A stretch of 64,000 bases of DNA from Coriolopsis trogii (GCA_020543525.1 JAHYIO010000001.1:4278001-4342000), one strand, 5' to 3'. Numbered from the stretch's first letter, positions 47,660 through 60,500 are shown. Numbers and translations: made by a program. Notes: a model not told the origin generated them from the letters alone.

Positions 47660-48290
47660 GGTTGATGGGCGCACGTTGTGTGTATGGGCGTTGTGAGCCA
47701 GTGGAGGTTTCCCTCCAATACCAACCTCTTCCACGGCACAAGCACTTGAGTTCTCAGACCAGTTGTCTGGAAATGACGTCAAGTTGAGCTTTAATCAATC
47801 TGGGGAAGTACTTTCGGTGCATCGACGCACATGAACTGATTCACCCCATGGTGGTCATGGTACGGCTGTGTGCGCAACAGAAGACGATGGTGGTGATTGG
47901 CTGGCTTGTTGCACTACCACATGGCCCGCTGAAGGAGGCGGTCGGGGCCGCATGACGAAATGCAGGTCGGGGGGCGAGTCGTGTCTGGTCTTTTTCTTTG
48001 GTCTGAACGGGTCTCTCGAAAATCTATTGTAGTGTCGGCCGAGAGGGTGTCTCAAGGGTCCAGATGATATGTTTTAGTGCTTGCGCTGTTCATGCGCACA
48101 CCTGTAGAGAACGAGACGAGCAATCGAGGGCCACCTAGGAGCGGACCGCACTGACCGGGATCAGATCTGCCTGCGCGATCTGAGCGGGGTAGGAATCGAT
48201 AAATAGTGCTGAGCGCGGGTCGAGAGCCCCTCCTTCAACGACCCAACTGCTCTCCTGCTGCCACTACATACCACATCACCTGTATTCATC
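47660..48290. other. Intergenic with epimerase promoter
   Basis: About 630 bases. A TATA-like GATAAATAG lies near 48198, about 90 bases before the epimerase start. No gene seen. Confidence 0.55.
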
Positions 48291-49876
48291 ATGTCTGAGC
48301 CTCTCAAAGTCCGTCTCACTCTTCGCCGTCTCGTTCTTCGTGCAGTTTCTCATGCGTGAGCTCCTTCGTAGCGGGTACTTGTCACTGGCGGCGCAGGCTA
48401 CATCGGTTCGTACACGTCTTCGCCTCCTGCTCAAAACATACTCGTATCTGACTAGAACTGCTCGCAATTGCCTCATCTCGACGTCGCGGACCTCGGATAT
48501 ACGCGCGGTCTCTTGCGCACCTCTTACGGACGCCAAACCTATATGGACACGCTCAGGCTCGCACGTCATCTTCGCGCTCCAGCAAACGCGCAGATACAAG
48601 GTCATCTCGATTGACAACCACCACAACTCGTCCCCCAAGGCACTTGAGCGTGTCGCCCAGATCGCGCGCGACGCCCTCCCTGCGAACGCTTCGGCGCAGG
48701 ACAAAGACAGTGCGGAGATCGACGTTCAGACTGCCGACCTTACCAAGCGCGATGAGATTCGGAAGGTGTTTGAGCAGTACGGCAAGGGCGGAATCTGGGG
48801 TGTCGTCCACATCGCGGTACGTCTCTTTTCGGCACCAGTGGTATGGGAGAGTGCTCATGCGATCTTCCCTCTTCCCTGCATACACAGGCGTACAAGGCCG
48901 TGGGCGAGTCGACGGAGATCCCCCTGACCTACTACGAGAACAATGTGTCCGCGACCGTGTTCCTCCTTCAAGTCATGTCCGAGTTTGACTGCACGCGCAT
49001 CGTCTACTCATCCAGTGCGACGGTGTACGGTACGCCCCCGGTCATCCCCATTCCCGAGACGACCAGACTCGAGGCGCACAGTCCCTATGGAAAGACCAAG
49101 GTGATGTGCGAGACGATCATCTCGGACCTCTGCTCCGGTATGTCTATCATACTTTTCAGTCTTCCAGGATCTAATGAAAGATCCTGACATCGCGGTTACA
49201 GCGGAGCCGCAACGATTCCGCGGTTTGTCATTACGTTACTTCAAGTAAGTGTGGGCGCGTTCATTGGGAACATACTCGAGATGCTGACCGTCGCCCTTCG
49301 TGGCTCAGCCCCGCGGGCGCGCATCCCTCTGGACTCATTGGTGAGGCTCCGATCGGCCGTCCTGGAAACCTCTTCCCCCTCCTGGCTGCGATCGCAGTCG
49401 GCCGTCAGCCTAATGACCTGAAGGTCTTCGGCAACGACTACCCCACCCCGTACGCACCTCCTCTATACCCCCTTGGAGGCTCATTTTGACCTTCTTTCTT
49501 CAGCGACGGCACGTGCGTGCGTGATTATCTGCACGTCCTCGACCTCGCAAAGGGTCACCTGCTCGCGCTCGACGCTCTCGCGCCGAACTCGAAGGTCTTC
49601 GACGACTGCCCAACCGACGCGCGCTACAAGGCGTACAACCTCGGCCGTGGCAAGGGCATGAGCGTGCTCCAGATCGTCGAGGCGATGCGCAAGGAGACCG
49701 GGTTCGACTACAAGTACGAGATCGTCGGGCGCAGACGCGGAGACGTGCCGGACCTCACTGCGGACCCTGCCCTGGCTGAGGCTCAGCTTGGCTTCAAGGC
49801 CGAGCAGGACCTCGAGACGATGTGCAGGGATCTTTGGAACTGGCAGACGAAGAACCCGAACGGGTACGACTCGTAA
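48291..49876 (+). CDS. GALE: UDP-glucose 4-epimerase
   Basis: A tiny first exon gives MSEPLK; after an intron the Rossmann motif [11 protein letters not shown] appears, itself followed by an intron before [20 protein letters not shown]. Later exons give [37 protein letters not shown] with the catalytic Ser region, [12 protein letters not shown] with the YxxxK pair, [17 protein letters not shown], and [18 protein letters not shown], ending NPNGYDS at 49876. This is the epimerase of the Leloir pathway, interconverting UDP-glucose and UDP-galactose with bound NAD. Unlike yeast Gal10 there is no fused mutarotase domain. At least six introns. All catalytic motifs are present. Confidence 0.95.
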
Positions 49877-50543
49877 TTGGGGTTGCTGCTCTCCCTTCCG
49901 TTGCGCTGCTTCCCCCCCTATTCCGCTATCCCCTCCATATTCCCCCATCCTCCACTCCAAAACACCGATCGTTCGGTGTACGACTTATGCTGAACGCGCA
50001 CTTGTGACGCAGTAGATATGTAACATGGACTAGAGCGAGAAACGAAGAAGTTATTGCGATACATGTAATCTCAGAGACTGTTTATACAGCAAGTTACGGC
50101 TCCTCCATTGTATCAGAGGGTAGAGCGTGTATGGACTTGGCCATCGTGTAGATCCCTTGCGCGCATCCATTGTACTGCAGCTTGACATGCGATGCGTGAC
50201 TTGTGGCTCCGTGGATGTCCGGACGGTTGAAGGTATACTTGTTGCGGATATTTCCCGGCTGGTGTGGTGTTGCATCGCGATTCAGTCTTCGTGTTCCCGC
50301 AGATTCAACGATGTAACTGCACGGGACATTGTCATAAGCGCTGAGCGACATCGAAGTGGACAGCTGCCAGTATAAGCGTGCACACATACCCACTCATGAA
50401 CATAGTAACGTTGACCGCGGAGTGGTCCACCTGGAACAGTATGCAGGTATCCTGGACCATCGATTACGAATGCGAGGCAATACGAAGGGAATAGGCTACT
50501 CACTGTATGGCTTAAATCACTCGGGCTCGGACGAACACCCATG
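49877..50543. other. Intergenic, no gene seen
   Basis: About 670 bases holding the epimerase 3' flank and that of the convergent coiled-coil gene. Only short frames. Confidence 0.6.
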
Positions 50544-50933
50544 CTACTTTGGCGCATTCTCCTGGCCCTCGTTCTCTCCATCAACCGTGGCAGCTGCAGT
50601 CGCCTCCATAACTTGACCTTCCCTCGCCACACCCTTGGCCTCAGACTCGTGCTCCCCCGCTTGACGTTCCTCAGGCTGTGCCTGCACCGTCTCGAGTTCG
50701 CTGAGCAAAATGTCTAAGCTGCCTATGATGTCGTCCAGACGGCCCTCTACTCCATCGGCGAGCCCTTCCGCAGCTTCAATCCTGCGCAGAAGTTCGGCGA
50801 CGTCTACGGGGTCTGACCCGGCCTCTTCGAGGTCTTGTGAGAGGAGGTGGGTGAGGAGGGCGATGTCTGCTTCGAGAGAGTCGTTGTTGGTGGGGGAAGT
50901 TCGCCTGCCGTTTTGTGGGTTGCGTGAGGACAT
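50544..50933 (-). CDS. Small acidic coiled-coil protein, hypothetical
   Basis: About 129 residues in one exon, MSSRNPQNGRRTSPTNNDSL at the start, then LEADIALLTHLLSQDLEEAG and GVEGRLDDIIGSLDILLSEL with heptad-like leucines, and an acidic Glu/Gln-rich end. No family recognised. A frameshifted copy of its first codons and promoter lies at 36318-36548. Its upstream flank ends abruptly at the inner inverted repeat near 51068. Confidence 0.6.
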   Translation of the reverse strand: MSSRNPQNGRRTSPTNNDSLEADIALLTHLLSQDLEEAGSDPVDVAELLRRIEAAEGLADGVEGRLDDIIGSLDILLSELETVQAQPEERQAGEHESEAKGVAREGQVMEATAAATVDGENEGQENAPK

Positions 50934-51073
50934 GATGGAGTCTGGCGCTGTGTAGAATGTGGTGTTATGGGAAGGCGAGAGGAAGGTAAGACGAGAGCTG
51001 GGTGTTCTTCTTTTGGATGTACTGGGATGCTGGAGGGTTGTTCGGGATGTCGGGCCGGCCGATATACTGCACA

Positions 51074-51540
51074 TTGCCGGAAAATGGTCGACGTACTTTT
51101 GACTTCAACCACCATGCCCGCATACTTTGCCCTCGCCATCACAAAGCCCCCGTATCAATATGAGATCTATACTCTAGTGAGGCACATTTCAGGTGTGTAC
51201 AAGATCTACTTAGAGGACTTGCGGCCGGAGCTTGATCTTGGCCGAGTTGCATACTATGTGGTTGGTTTCGCCTCTTTTTCCTTGATCTCGCTCACGATCA
51301 CTACAAGTTGCAATTGGATGAACCACCGTGCAAGCAGGATAAGCCAGAGCTGCAGAAATGGTGTCGTGATTCCATGAGCAGCGAGGAGGAGCTCCGCCAA
51401 AATGCGATATATTCTCCGACGTTGCCTGACCTCCGAGTAGGCGGCGAAGACGGATATACCCTCCTTTTAGTAGTCATAGGTATGTCTGTTCTCCATTCTA
51501 GACATGGGCTATAACTCATTCATGTCGCTGAAGTTCGCCC
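51074..51540 (+). pseudogene. Right copy of the 44440-44866 segment, truncated
   Basis: Reads in the plus direction as LDLAHDHYKLQLDEPPCKQD and MSSEEELRQNAIYSPTLPDL like its partner, with DLRVGGEDGYTLLLVVIG. After GACACGTCC at about 51567 the homology jumps past the whole kinase-like body to its 3' flank, so about 1.8 kb present in the left half is absent here. Confidence 0.85.
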
Positions 51541-51832
51541 GCCATTGCTGTACTCCTTGACACGTCCCTTTCTCACTTCTGCGCGACAGCCATGCAGTGA
51601 AAGTACTGCGTTGAGACTATTTCTTATGGCTTCCATTAATGTAGAGGGACTAAGTGGGTAGTGCGCGGGTCGGCCATTCACGCGGCTTCCTGGTCCAAGC
51701 GCTCATCAGCTTGGCTTCTGACCACCAACTTCTCCGCTCTGACAGGTGCTCTTTGATGCTTCCATCAACTGCTTGACCTGTATCTATTTTCCTGCAAGTT
51801 TTTGGCCTTATGTTGTTACATGCAACGTTTGT
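51541..51832. repeat. Right copy of the 42405-42640 segment
   Basis: Includes CTCACTTCTGCGCGACAGCC and TAATGTAGAGGGACTAAGTG, matching the left half in reverse with scattered changes. Homology fades near 51832, just before the MDR gene's 3' end, and resumes at about 57170. Confidence 0.8.
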
Positions 51833-51861
51833 GGACCCGACCGACAAGCCCTGGACACATA

Positions 51862-52873
51862 TCAAGGTATATATACAAGCCTCTCGCCATCGTTCACCTT
51901 CTCTTCCCAGACCTTCTCAACGTCCACGAGCCTCTCGACCCTGAGCTTTGGTTTCGGTACCTCTGCCAAGATAGCCAAAATAGCCGGCAACTCCTTGTTC
52001 AACTCGTCGAAACCCCACGCGCCTGGCCCTGCTCCTCGAATGGTCAAGTCTTTGCTCCTCAACACCGCGCCGGGAAGCGCTATCTCTGGACCAGCTATCG
52101 TGCCGACTTGAACGTATTGGATGGGGCGTCGTTGACGCGGGAGCGAGGAAAGGAGGTGCGCAGTGACCGGTCCATAAATGTAGTCAAGAACGACATCGAC
52201 ATCGCCCAGTTGCTTGAAGTCGGTATCTGTGACTTGGTCGGCGATAGCGATCCGCCCATTGAGGCCTTCAACACCAGAGAGCTTCGAGGCGTTTCGAGCG
52301 ACACCGATCACCCTGTAGGTCGAGGCCCACATCAGGACATGTAGCCCAAGATATAGCAGGTGCGGCGTACCTTGTTGCACCTAACTTGCGAGCGACAGTA
52401 ACAGCAATGATGCCACTCGCACTCGTCGCGCCTACGATTAGGGCTGTCCACCCCGTCTTCGGCAGCTTGTCCACATCCACGCGGGTCCTGATCGCCATCC
52501 AACTGGACATAGCGGGATTGACGCTGGCCGCGACCACCTCGGGCTTGAGGCCCTCGGGAACCTCGAAGACGTACTCCTTCGGAACGTTGACGACCTCGGC
52601 AAGTGATCCACCTCCAGAGCGCAGCGTAATAAAATATACGGTCTTCCCGTCAGTGACGGCGGTGCCTACTCCGTCAACTCCGACGATGTGAGGGAGGGCG
52701 CCGGACGTGTAGTGCTTCCCGGCTGCGCGAGAGCGGACGAGCTGGTGGACGCCTGCGGCAAGCACGCGGATCTGCACGATGTCGGAGGAAGGAGGTGGAG
52801 GAGGAGCGGGCACTGATGCGTAGGTCGGCGGCGACCCCCACGAGGTGACTTGAGCACAGTGGATAGTCGACAT
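51862..52873 (-). CDS. Medium-chain (quinone/enoyl) reductase-like protein
   Basis: Starts MSTIHCAQVTSWGSPPTYAS at 52873. The N-terminal GroES-like fold has PHIVGVDGVGTAVTDGKTVY; the NAD(P)-binding half has ALIVGATSASGIIAVTVARK, an AxxGxxG-like variant, then after an intron RVIGVARNASKLSGVEGL, DVDVVLDYIYGPVTAHLL and RSKDLTIRGAGPGAWGFDEL, ending ERLVYIP. No zinc-binding Cys cluster is seen, so it belongs with the zinc-free quinone oxidoreductase branch. Substrate unknown. Together with EXO84 it interrupts the right arm of the inverted duplication. Confidence 0.85.
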
Positions 52874-53761
52874 AGAGGAGTCGGTGAGTAGGAACGCTTT
52901 TGGTGAGGTGAAGGGCAAGTCGATGCGCAGGCCCTTTATAACTCGCGGCGGAGTATCCACGTCATGGCTTCTGCCGATACATGACTGCGAGCATCTACGG
53001 TTTCTGAGTCAATGCACGGCTCCGATAACACTCAATTCAGTATTCTTGTGATGCGTTGGCAGCGATCGATATGTGGCGTTGAGACGGATATAAGTAGTTC
53101 TCGACGTAGCTCTTCTCCTAAGATTTGTTCGCGCGCAGCAATCTGCAATGGGGTGCATCACCTTCCAATATGCAATAGACAATAGCTATCACAGATGCAT
53201 GGATATCATAGCCATATTGACCCTCTTTATACTGTCGTCCGGCGTGCCCCGGATACAGTGAGTATGTCTCTGTGGCTGGTGCACACATGCCAGTTTTGGA
53301 CTTAGTCTGCAGGTACAGGAGACGGTGACACCCACTTGAGGCAGAAATAATGTTGATTTATGAGAGGAGTGCAATCTATATGTCTTCTGTATCGGATCGG
53401 CATGTCTCTGTCAATGAGGACGATATCGACTGTTGACCTCCGCTTGGGTACACTTCCTCGTGCATAACCACACCACCGTAAATTATTCCCATAACAGAAG
53501 TAACAGGTCCCCAATACAATTAATTACTCATTGTTGTGAGTTCGTCTAACCAGCGTTGAACAACAGGACCTTCCATATTGAGACAATACACCAGTTGAGC
53601 GTCAAGTATGTATCGCAATGCGTCGCCGCTTCCGCATATACTGACTATCATCATCGCGCCTTCTGAGTTTTGCTCTGTTCTTCATTCTTCTTGGATCTGT
53701 ATGCGCTAAGGCTGGACGGAAAATAAACCTTGAACTCTTGCGACGAGTCACGAACGCCAAG
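52874..53761. other. Intergenic between divergent MDR and EXO84 genes
   Basis: About 890 bases, AT-richer than the genes. Must contain two promoters. No gene seen. Confidence 0.6.
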
Positions 53762-56388
53762 ATGCAGTCTTTACGAACGCGCAAGCCATCGGAAGGACAG
53801 CCCACCCGGCAGGGTAGCACGCGCCGTCCCAATCCCGCCGCGCGGGACCCCTCGCGGCGGGCGACGCGTGTTGGGGAGAAGATGAAGAAGCGGATGTCGA
53901 TGCGCTATGCAGACATATCTGCCCCCACAGAGGGAATGATCCCGGACGTCCCCTCTCTGCCCATGAACCTGCGGGCGGGTCCGTATAGGAATCAGGGCCA
54001 GGAGGAACAGACGTACTCGGAGGAGCCGAGGGAGGACCCGCTCACGGCGGAGCTGAAGCTGTTGGATCAGGACAACTTTGACCCCGATGCTTGTGAGTGT
54101 GTGCGTTCGTGACGAAGGAGCATGGGGCTGGACGCGCCGGGGGTAGACATCAAGCTCAAGCTGGCGAACTCCACCGAATCCGAACTCAGGTCGTTGCAGT
54201 CCTCGCTGCAGGGCCAGAAGGACGGCGTCGCAGTGGATCTGCAACGGAATGTCTTCAAGAAGTCAGTGTTATTGTCCAGCGTAGATCGGCTCCTTCTGAC
54301 TTGTGCGCGATAGCTATGCAGAATTCATGCTGGTGTCGAAGGAGGTTAGCACTTTAGAGAACGAGATGCTCGAGTTTAAGGAAGCCCTCGCGGAGTGGAA
54401 GGGCATGCCATCGCTCCTTCACATCGATGACTCGGCCTCTGTGGCAGGTACGCAGTGTACCACGGCAATTCTGCGAGTGTCATGCTCATGTTCCCACAAG
54501 AGCGACGACGTAATGTTCGCTCCTCCATCGCCGACCTGCGCATTCTCTACGCAAACCAGATGCAGAACCTACATATGCAAGTCGAAGGCTCCTCCAAATT
54601 CGTCCCCACCACGCCTGGCAGGCACATCGTCGCCGAGATCGACAATGTCGTAGCCCTCAATCCCGCGACGTACAAAGTTGATCACGTCGTACGCTTCGTC
54701 TTGCTTGACGACGCAGTACTTGTGGCACGGAAGCGGAAGCGCAGAAACAACGCGGAAAGCGATAAATTGGTCGCGGAGAAGTGTTGGCCGCTCAACGAGA
54801 TGCTCGTCCTTGACACGAAAGATACCGCAAGTACGTCCCAACTGATGTCTCGTATCGTATTGCACAGGACGTGGCTAATGGACTTGCACAGGCATGTCGA
54901 ACGTCTTCAAGATTAGACATGGGAAGGAGACGCATGTTTACCGGACCGACATCTCTGCAGACAAGAAGAATCTGTTGACACAGTTCAGGCATGTTGCAGA
55001 GGAACTAGCTGCCAAGCGACGCAAGGAACGTGAGGGCGAGCACCAACGTCGGAAGAGTATATGGATGGGAGATGTGAGCACAACTCATTACGCCTATCTC
55101 CGAGATCCTGAATCCACTCACTACAGCGCGGCTCTATGGCCTTTGGTGACAACATCCCAGGCATGCCCCCGATGCCGGAGTGGATGAATGAGATCGCTAG
55201 CAAGGCCGGAGATATGGGATCGAGTGCGAAGGAGAAAGCTGAGCGTGACGCGCGCTGGATAGGTGACTGGTCGGACGAACTGACCGTGGCCATCGCGCTG
55301 CGCGAGTGGGACAAAGCCGTTGCATTGGTTGAGGAGGGCGATTCGAAGCTCGCCATCATGCCGACCCTCACGGCGAAACTCACCCCACTCAAGGCGTCGC
55401 TCACCGCTGCCCTCCTGCAGAGTCTCTCTGTTCCGTCGAACCGCAAGAGCACTGTCGTGAATCTCATCAGTCTGCTGCTCAGGCTGAAGGCAGGTGCTGC
55501 GGCCCGCAGCACATTTTTGGCTGCGCGCGCGGACGTTATCAGGAAGTGCGTGAGGAAGATCACGTTCGAGGGGCATATTGGATCGTACATCGCCGATCTG
55601 GCTACGGTAGTGTTTACAGGAATCAAACATACGGCGGAGTGGTTCCTTGCCAGTTTCAAAGAGAACGAGGTGGCGAGCAGTAAGGCTATCCACTCTGATG
55701 CCTTGCCATCCATACTAACTGCTCCTCCGCAGGCTTGGTTGAGTGGGCTAAACAGCAGATTGAACTCTACGCAGAGATGTTCCGCAAACAGGTCTTCAGC
55801 TCGGATGTAGACCCGCGCACCATCGACGAGGCGATCCGCATCACCCACGTCCAACGCAAGAAACTGCTCGAGGAGTATGGCATCGACTTCCGCTTCCTCC
55901 TCGACAACCTCCTCGTCGAGAAGCCCAAAGAGGCCGCCCGCCCACCCACGTACCGCGCACATGCCGATCGTGTGCAGGACCCGATCTACACGCCTTCCTC
56001 CACACCCGTCCGTGTGCGCTCGCCTGTACCGCCAACGACCTCGACACCCTCCCGCTCGCGTACGCCTATCCCCGCTGTCCCTCCAGTGCCATCGTTGGCG
56101 ACTATGCCACCCCCCTCGACTATGCCCGCGCTCGCGGTGCCTACGCCCGTATCCGCGTCCCCGTCATCGAAGAGGGTGCGCTCGCCAGTGCCACCGCCGC
56201 GCACGGCGAGCCAGGCCTCGTACCGGAGCCAGACACCGACGAACGACGGTGCGTCGAGCACCAGCAGCAGGTCCATACGGGGGAGTCCTGCGCCTCCTCC
56301 ACCTCGGTCGCGGGACAGGCCGGGAAGCACTACGGGGCAGAGACCGCAGGGTCTCGACCCATCAAGGAGACAGGGAGGGATGTTCTGA
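53762..56388 (+). CDS. EXO84: Exocyst complex component EXO84
   Basis: Start at 53762 (MQSLRTRKPSEGQPTRQGST). A basic, disordered N-terminus leads to LKLANSTESELRSLQSSLQG and YAEFMLVSKEVSTLENEML, the coiled coil that packs into the exocyst. A PH domain follows, spanning about 54500-54930 (TTPGRHIVAEIDNVVALNPA, VVRFVLLDDAVLVARKRKRR, CWPLNEMLVLDTKD). The C-terminal helical region has WSDELTVAIALREWDKAVAL and VEWAKQQIELYAEMFRKQVF, then a long Pro/Ser/Arg-rich tail ending QGGMF. EXO84 tethers secretory vesicles to the plasma membrane at hyphal tips. Several short introns; no disruption seen. Confidence 0.92.
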
Positions 56389-57164
56389 GGGACGGGCGGA
56401 TGCTACATACTTGCACATATGACTTATTCGTGGACTGTTTGTGAATTCATTCTTGACCTTGTTTTGCAACAGGTCATCAGTACATGCGGGTGCAGTATAG
56501 TCAGAGCGATGGGCTATTTTCATGAAGGAGAGGGAGAGGGAGAGGCGCCACAGTTCCAAACTGGACCATTGCGCAGCTTGAGGTGGGCGGATCAGTGTCG
56601 TCGCTTCCGGCTGATGGGAAGAGGAGGGGGAGGAAGTGCGATGCGATTGGCACTGAGACTGGGAGGATGCGCGTGATGCGGAAGGGGAGTCGTCATTAGC
56701 GATGAGGTCGGATTGCTGGATGGGGTGGATGGCTTGTTCTCGATGTTGGCATTAGTGCAATCGATATAGACTCCAACTGCGTCCGAAGTCACCTTGTTGT
56801 TGGAGAAGTCGCTGGCCAAGACAACGCCGTGATATTCCCATAGGGAGGACAAATGCTTCATCATGCGACCACTCTCAGAGATAAAGCTCCCCCCTCCTTA
56901 TTGTATGTCACATAGGACAACTTCGTCGGAACCTTGGCGGTACTACGTACTTTTCCGGCCTTAATGAGAAGTAACGGCTACTAAGGAGGCTTGCTCACAT
57001 ATCATAATTTGTAGCAAGAATTGTGAATCTAGTTCCTTCGGCTGAGTTGTCAATGGGTCTCCTCTGGAGTAGTATTTTGATTGTCGCCGGTCATCCTTCG
57101 TGAGTCTTGGGTGGAATGTGAGGTACATATCTAATTCTGATCAGATTTCTCTGTGTGAGAACTG
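56389..57164. other. Intergenic, no gene seen
   Basis: About 780 bases after EXO84, with a GAGAGGGAGAGGGAGAG purine run near 56527. No conserved frame. Confidence 0.6.
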
Positions 57165-57207
57165 TCGGGGAACACTACAAGGCGGCTACACTGTAAGCAT
57201 CTCGAGA

Positions 57208-57354
57208 CAAATGCACAGGGCTTCTGGTAGTTTCGGTGGGCGGTGCCGGCACCAGGCGGGCAGCGCTCCGTGTGTATGCGAACAATTAACACAGGTCTTG
57301 CCATGTGTTCCTGCTGAGATGTGACAATAGGCCTCGAGGAGGCTGATCGTCGAC
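57208..57354. other. Right-arm-specific insertion of about 145 bases
   Basis: The arms align up to GTAAGCATCTC and again from ATTTATT/CGGACAAAT. The extra sequence lies between CTCGAG-like motifs at both edges (57204 and 57334 areas). It is in the FunK1 upstream region. The alternative is a deletion in the left arm. Confidence 0.6.
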
Positions 57355-57568
57355 GATTTATTTGGACAAATCGGATTACTGTACCTGCCAAATTGGGATG
57401 TCGCTACAGAACTGGACGCCAGCTCAGTGCTCGGCGCTCGATTTCGTCAGTTCTCTTCCCTCTGGTGTACCACGCATGTAGTGGCAGATTGTGTCGCGAT
57501 CATAGCTACGGTACGGTCCAAGCTCTGTGTTCTTCTGATATTAAGTGACTGGATGACGAAGCGCGATC

Positions 57569-60500
57569 TTGCCTAGCAGGACTACCATCTTCGACTTGGA
57601 CCATCGCCACGTCGCATCTTCGAACGACTCGGAATTTCTCCGCCCAGCCCTTGTTCGCTCTGTGCGTCTCTACGATAAGCCTGTTCCCACTGGATCTGCA
57701 GACTCTGGCGGTGCCGGGCCGCAGGGATATATAAACCTACAGAGAACGGTGCGTGCTCCTCACCAATACAGCGTCTTCGACTGGGAGACCCGAAAGCTCA
57801 CATCTACTACATGGACCAAGCAGCGCCCTCTTCAGTTCCACACACTCCAGTGTCTGATCTGCCTCCACTTTCCGACGGCGGTCAGACTCCGGACTCTCTT
57901 CGCCCTCGCTCTACGACCCTCATCGACGGACATAAGCTGTCTACCCAAAGATGCTTACCATGTTAGCCCAGGAGACTGACTGGGATACGCTGGAGACAGA
58001 GTACTGGTTTGAAGAATGCTTACAGGGCCTCCCAAACCCTCCGCCGAGCATAGCTTTCGAGCGATTCACGGTTGATCTCAGCCACAAGGAAGAGGGGATG
58101 TATGCAGACTTGGTGAGATTTCCCTGTACGCGTGTAATCGAGAACGGATTCTCAATAGCGACTCTAGACGGCGGGCTTCAATGCGACTCTCGACAAGATA
58201 GGGTGGACTGAAATGCGAGCTGTCAATACCCATTCTTCCACAGACAAAGCGACGGGTGGTGCTGCGATTCATCCTGAGGATCGCAACCGCACAATCCCAG
58301 ATCTCGGTTTTTATCCCAAGACCCTCCCTTCAGAGCATCAGGCTACTGGTGTCAGTTGGAACAACATGGAGGTTGTTGTAGAAGTCAAGCGTCCGGCCTC
58401 GTCACAGGGTGACGCGAAGGATTCGGCTGCTCAGCGCGCTCCCTTGCAGAGTCTCCGGCACAAAGGTCAACTCGCCGACTACGCTCGCGAAGTCTTCGCT
58501 CGACAGCAACGCCTGTTCCTTTTCGCAATCGCGGTGCGCGGGAACATGGCACGACTCGTGCGCTTCGACAGAGCTGGCGCTACCCTATCCTCCCCCTTCG
58601 ACTATATCCGGCAGCCTGAGATCATTGGGCGGTTCTTGTATCGTCTCTCGCGGGCTACCGAGGCGCAGCGAGGGCTCGATCCCAGTGTACAGCCAGCTTC
58701 ACCTTCCGAGGAGAGGCGATTCAGGTCGTTGAAGGATGACCTCCCGGAAGGCCATCCATTGAAACTCCTTCTTACCGACGCTTCAGATCTGCATTGGCCT
58801 GTTTACAAGGTTGTGATCGACGCCCCCTTCTCTCCCTCTTTCGGGACTCGAGTCGGCCGCTCCGACGCCGTGTCGAGGCGAGAGTTCCTCATTGGGAGAC
58901 CAATCTGGCGGGGCGCATCGCTTGTCGGCAGAGCCACGCGAGGCTATATTGCGATAGACGTGGCCACCGGAAAGATCGTATTCATCAAGGAGAGTTGGAG
59001 GCCCGACTTCGTTGGCATGCATACCGAGATAGAGACATATCTACGCCTCGGAGAGGCAATAGCAGCCAACGCATCTCTGGAAAGGTTCAACAACATACTG
59101 ACCCTGCTCGGTGGCGGTGACGTATGTGTGGGCGGTGGCCCACCGCAACGAACGTTGACACCGAGCTTTACCTCCCGGGCTCCTCGCGTTCATATCCGAC
59201 TGGTCTTTTTGGAAGTGTGCCGACCTCTGAAGAGTTTCTCGAGCATATTCGAGTTACACATGGCCATCTACCATGCCCTCGCCGGTATGTTGCACAACCG
59301 GGGCTGCTCTTTCGCGGACTTGTCGCTGACATGTGGTTGATGATAGCACACTATTTCGCTTGGGAGTACTGTGATATTCTCCATCGGGATATCAGCAGCG
59401 GAAACATTCTCATATGTGATGATCCGGACACCAAGAGAGCTCGGGGCCTACTTGCTGATTGGGACCTGGCGAAACCAAAGTCCGAGTTGGGAGTCGTCGG
59501 GCAGCGAACTCGAGCGGTGGGTATAGATATTCGCATATGCATTGTCTGGGAGTCTAATGCGGAAGTGCAGGGAACGTGGCCCTTCATATCTGCTCGTCTC
59601 TTGACCTTCCCTCAGAAGCCATATGAGCTCGCCGACGACCTAGAATCCTTCATGCATATCTACAATTGGTGCGCCTTCAAGTACCTGCCTCATGCTTCTA
59701 GCAGACATCGCCTCGGAGTTGCAAACAAGATCTATATGATCTACGACGCAGTCAGAAATACTCCCGACGGCCCGGCTTGTAGCTTTGACAAGTTACAAAA
59801 GGTTGTCGACGGTGAACACTTCGTTAAGTTTGCACCAGGCCAGTTTCCTCTTCTCCAGCATGTGCTGCATACGCTTTCGGAGTACTGCAATGTCCCAAGT
59901 TTCCCTAAATCGCTCCGAATATGTCCGGATTGAATTAGCCTAAAATAGCTCCAGATGGGGCTCAGATGCACAGTTAGAGCCGAGAATACCCATCTTGATG
60001 CGCATTAGGAGGGTACTTAGATGCGAAAATCTACATCTGGATGCTTGGTCCTTCCGGATACGGTAAGGAAAGCTCTGACAAAGCTCCACTATCATCACGT
60101 CCAACTTCCCTACCCCTCGCCCCTTACCCAGCCGTTTACCACTGCCATTCCACTCGCGCCGGAGATCTTACAAGGTGTAGACACATCCAAACGTCATCCC
60201 GCCAGCGTCGCGCGCTCCAAACCTGTTCCACCTGATACTTTCACGTCCCAACGACCTCCACCTGCCCAGTCGCACTTGTCTTCACCTCTGATCCACGATG
60301 TTGACCCAGCCAAGTCTCCATTGAGGGAGCACCTTCCGATGATTCAACTCTTGGCAGACGCGTGGGACGACATGGCAAAAGACAAGCTGTATCATGGGCC
60401 TTGTAGAGTCCTCGGCGAGTTGAAGCATGCATTCGCTCCTTCTGACGCTGGGGCGTCCTCCAACTCAGAGGGGCGTGGAAGTAGCCGAGGGACGGATTCG

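Noticed and set aside
51846..57164. MDR and EXO84 as part of the duplicated unit in both halves
   Set aside because: No trace of either gene is visible in the left half, where the flanking homologies meet within about 20 bases.
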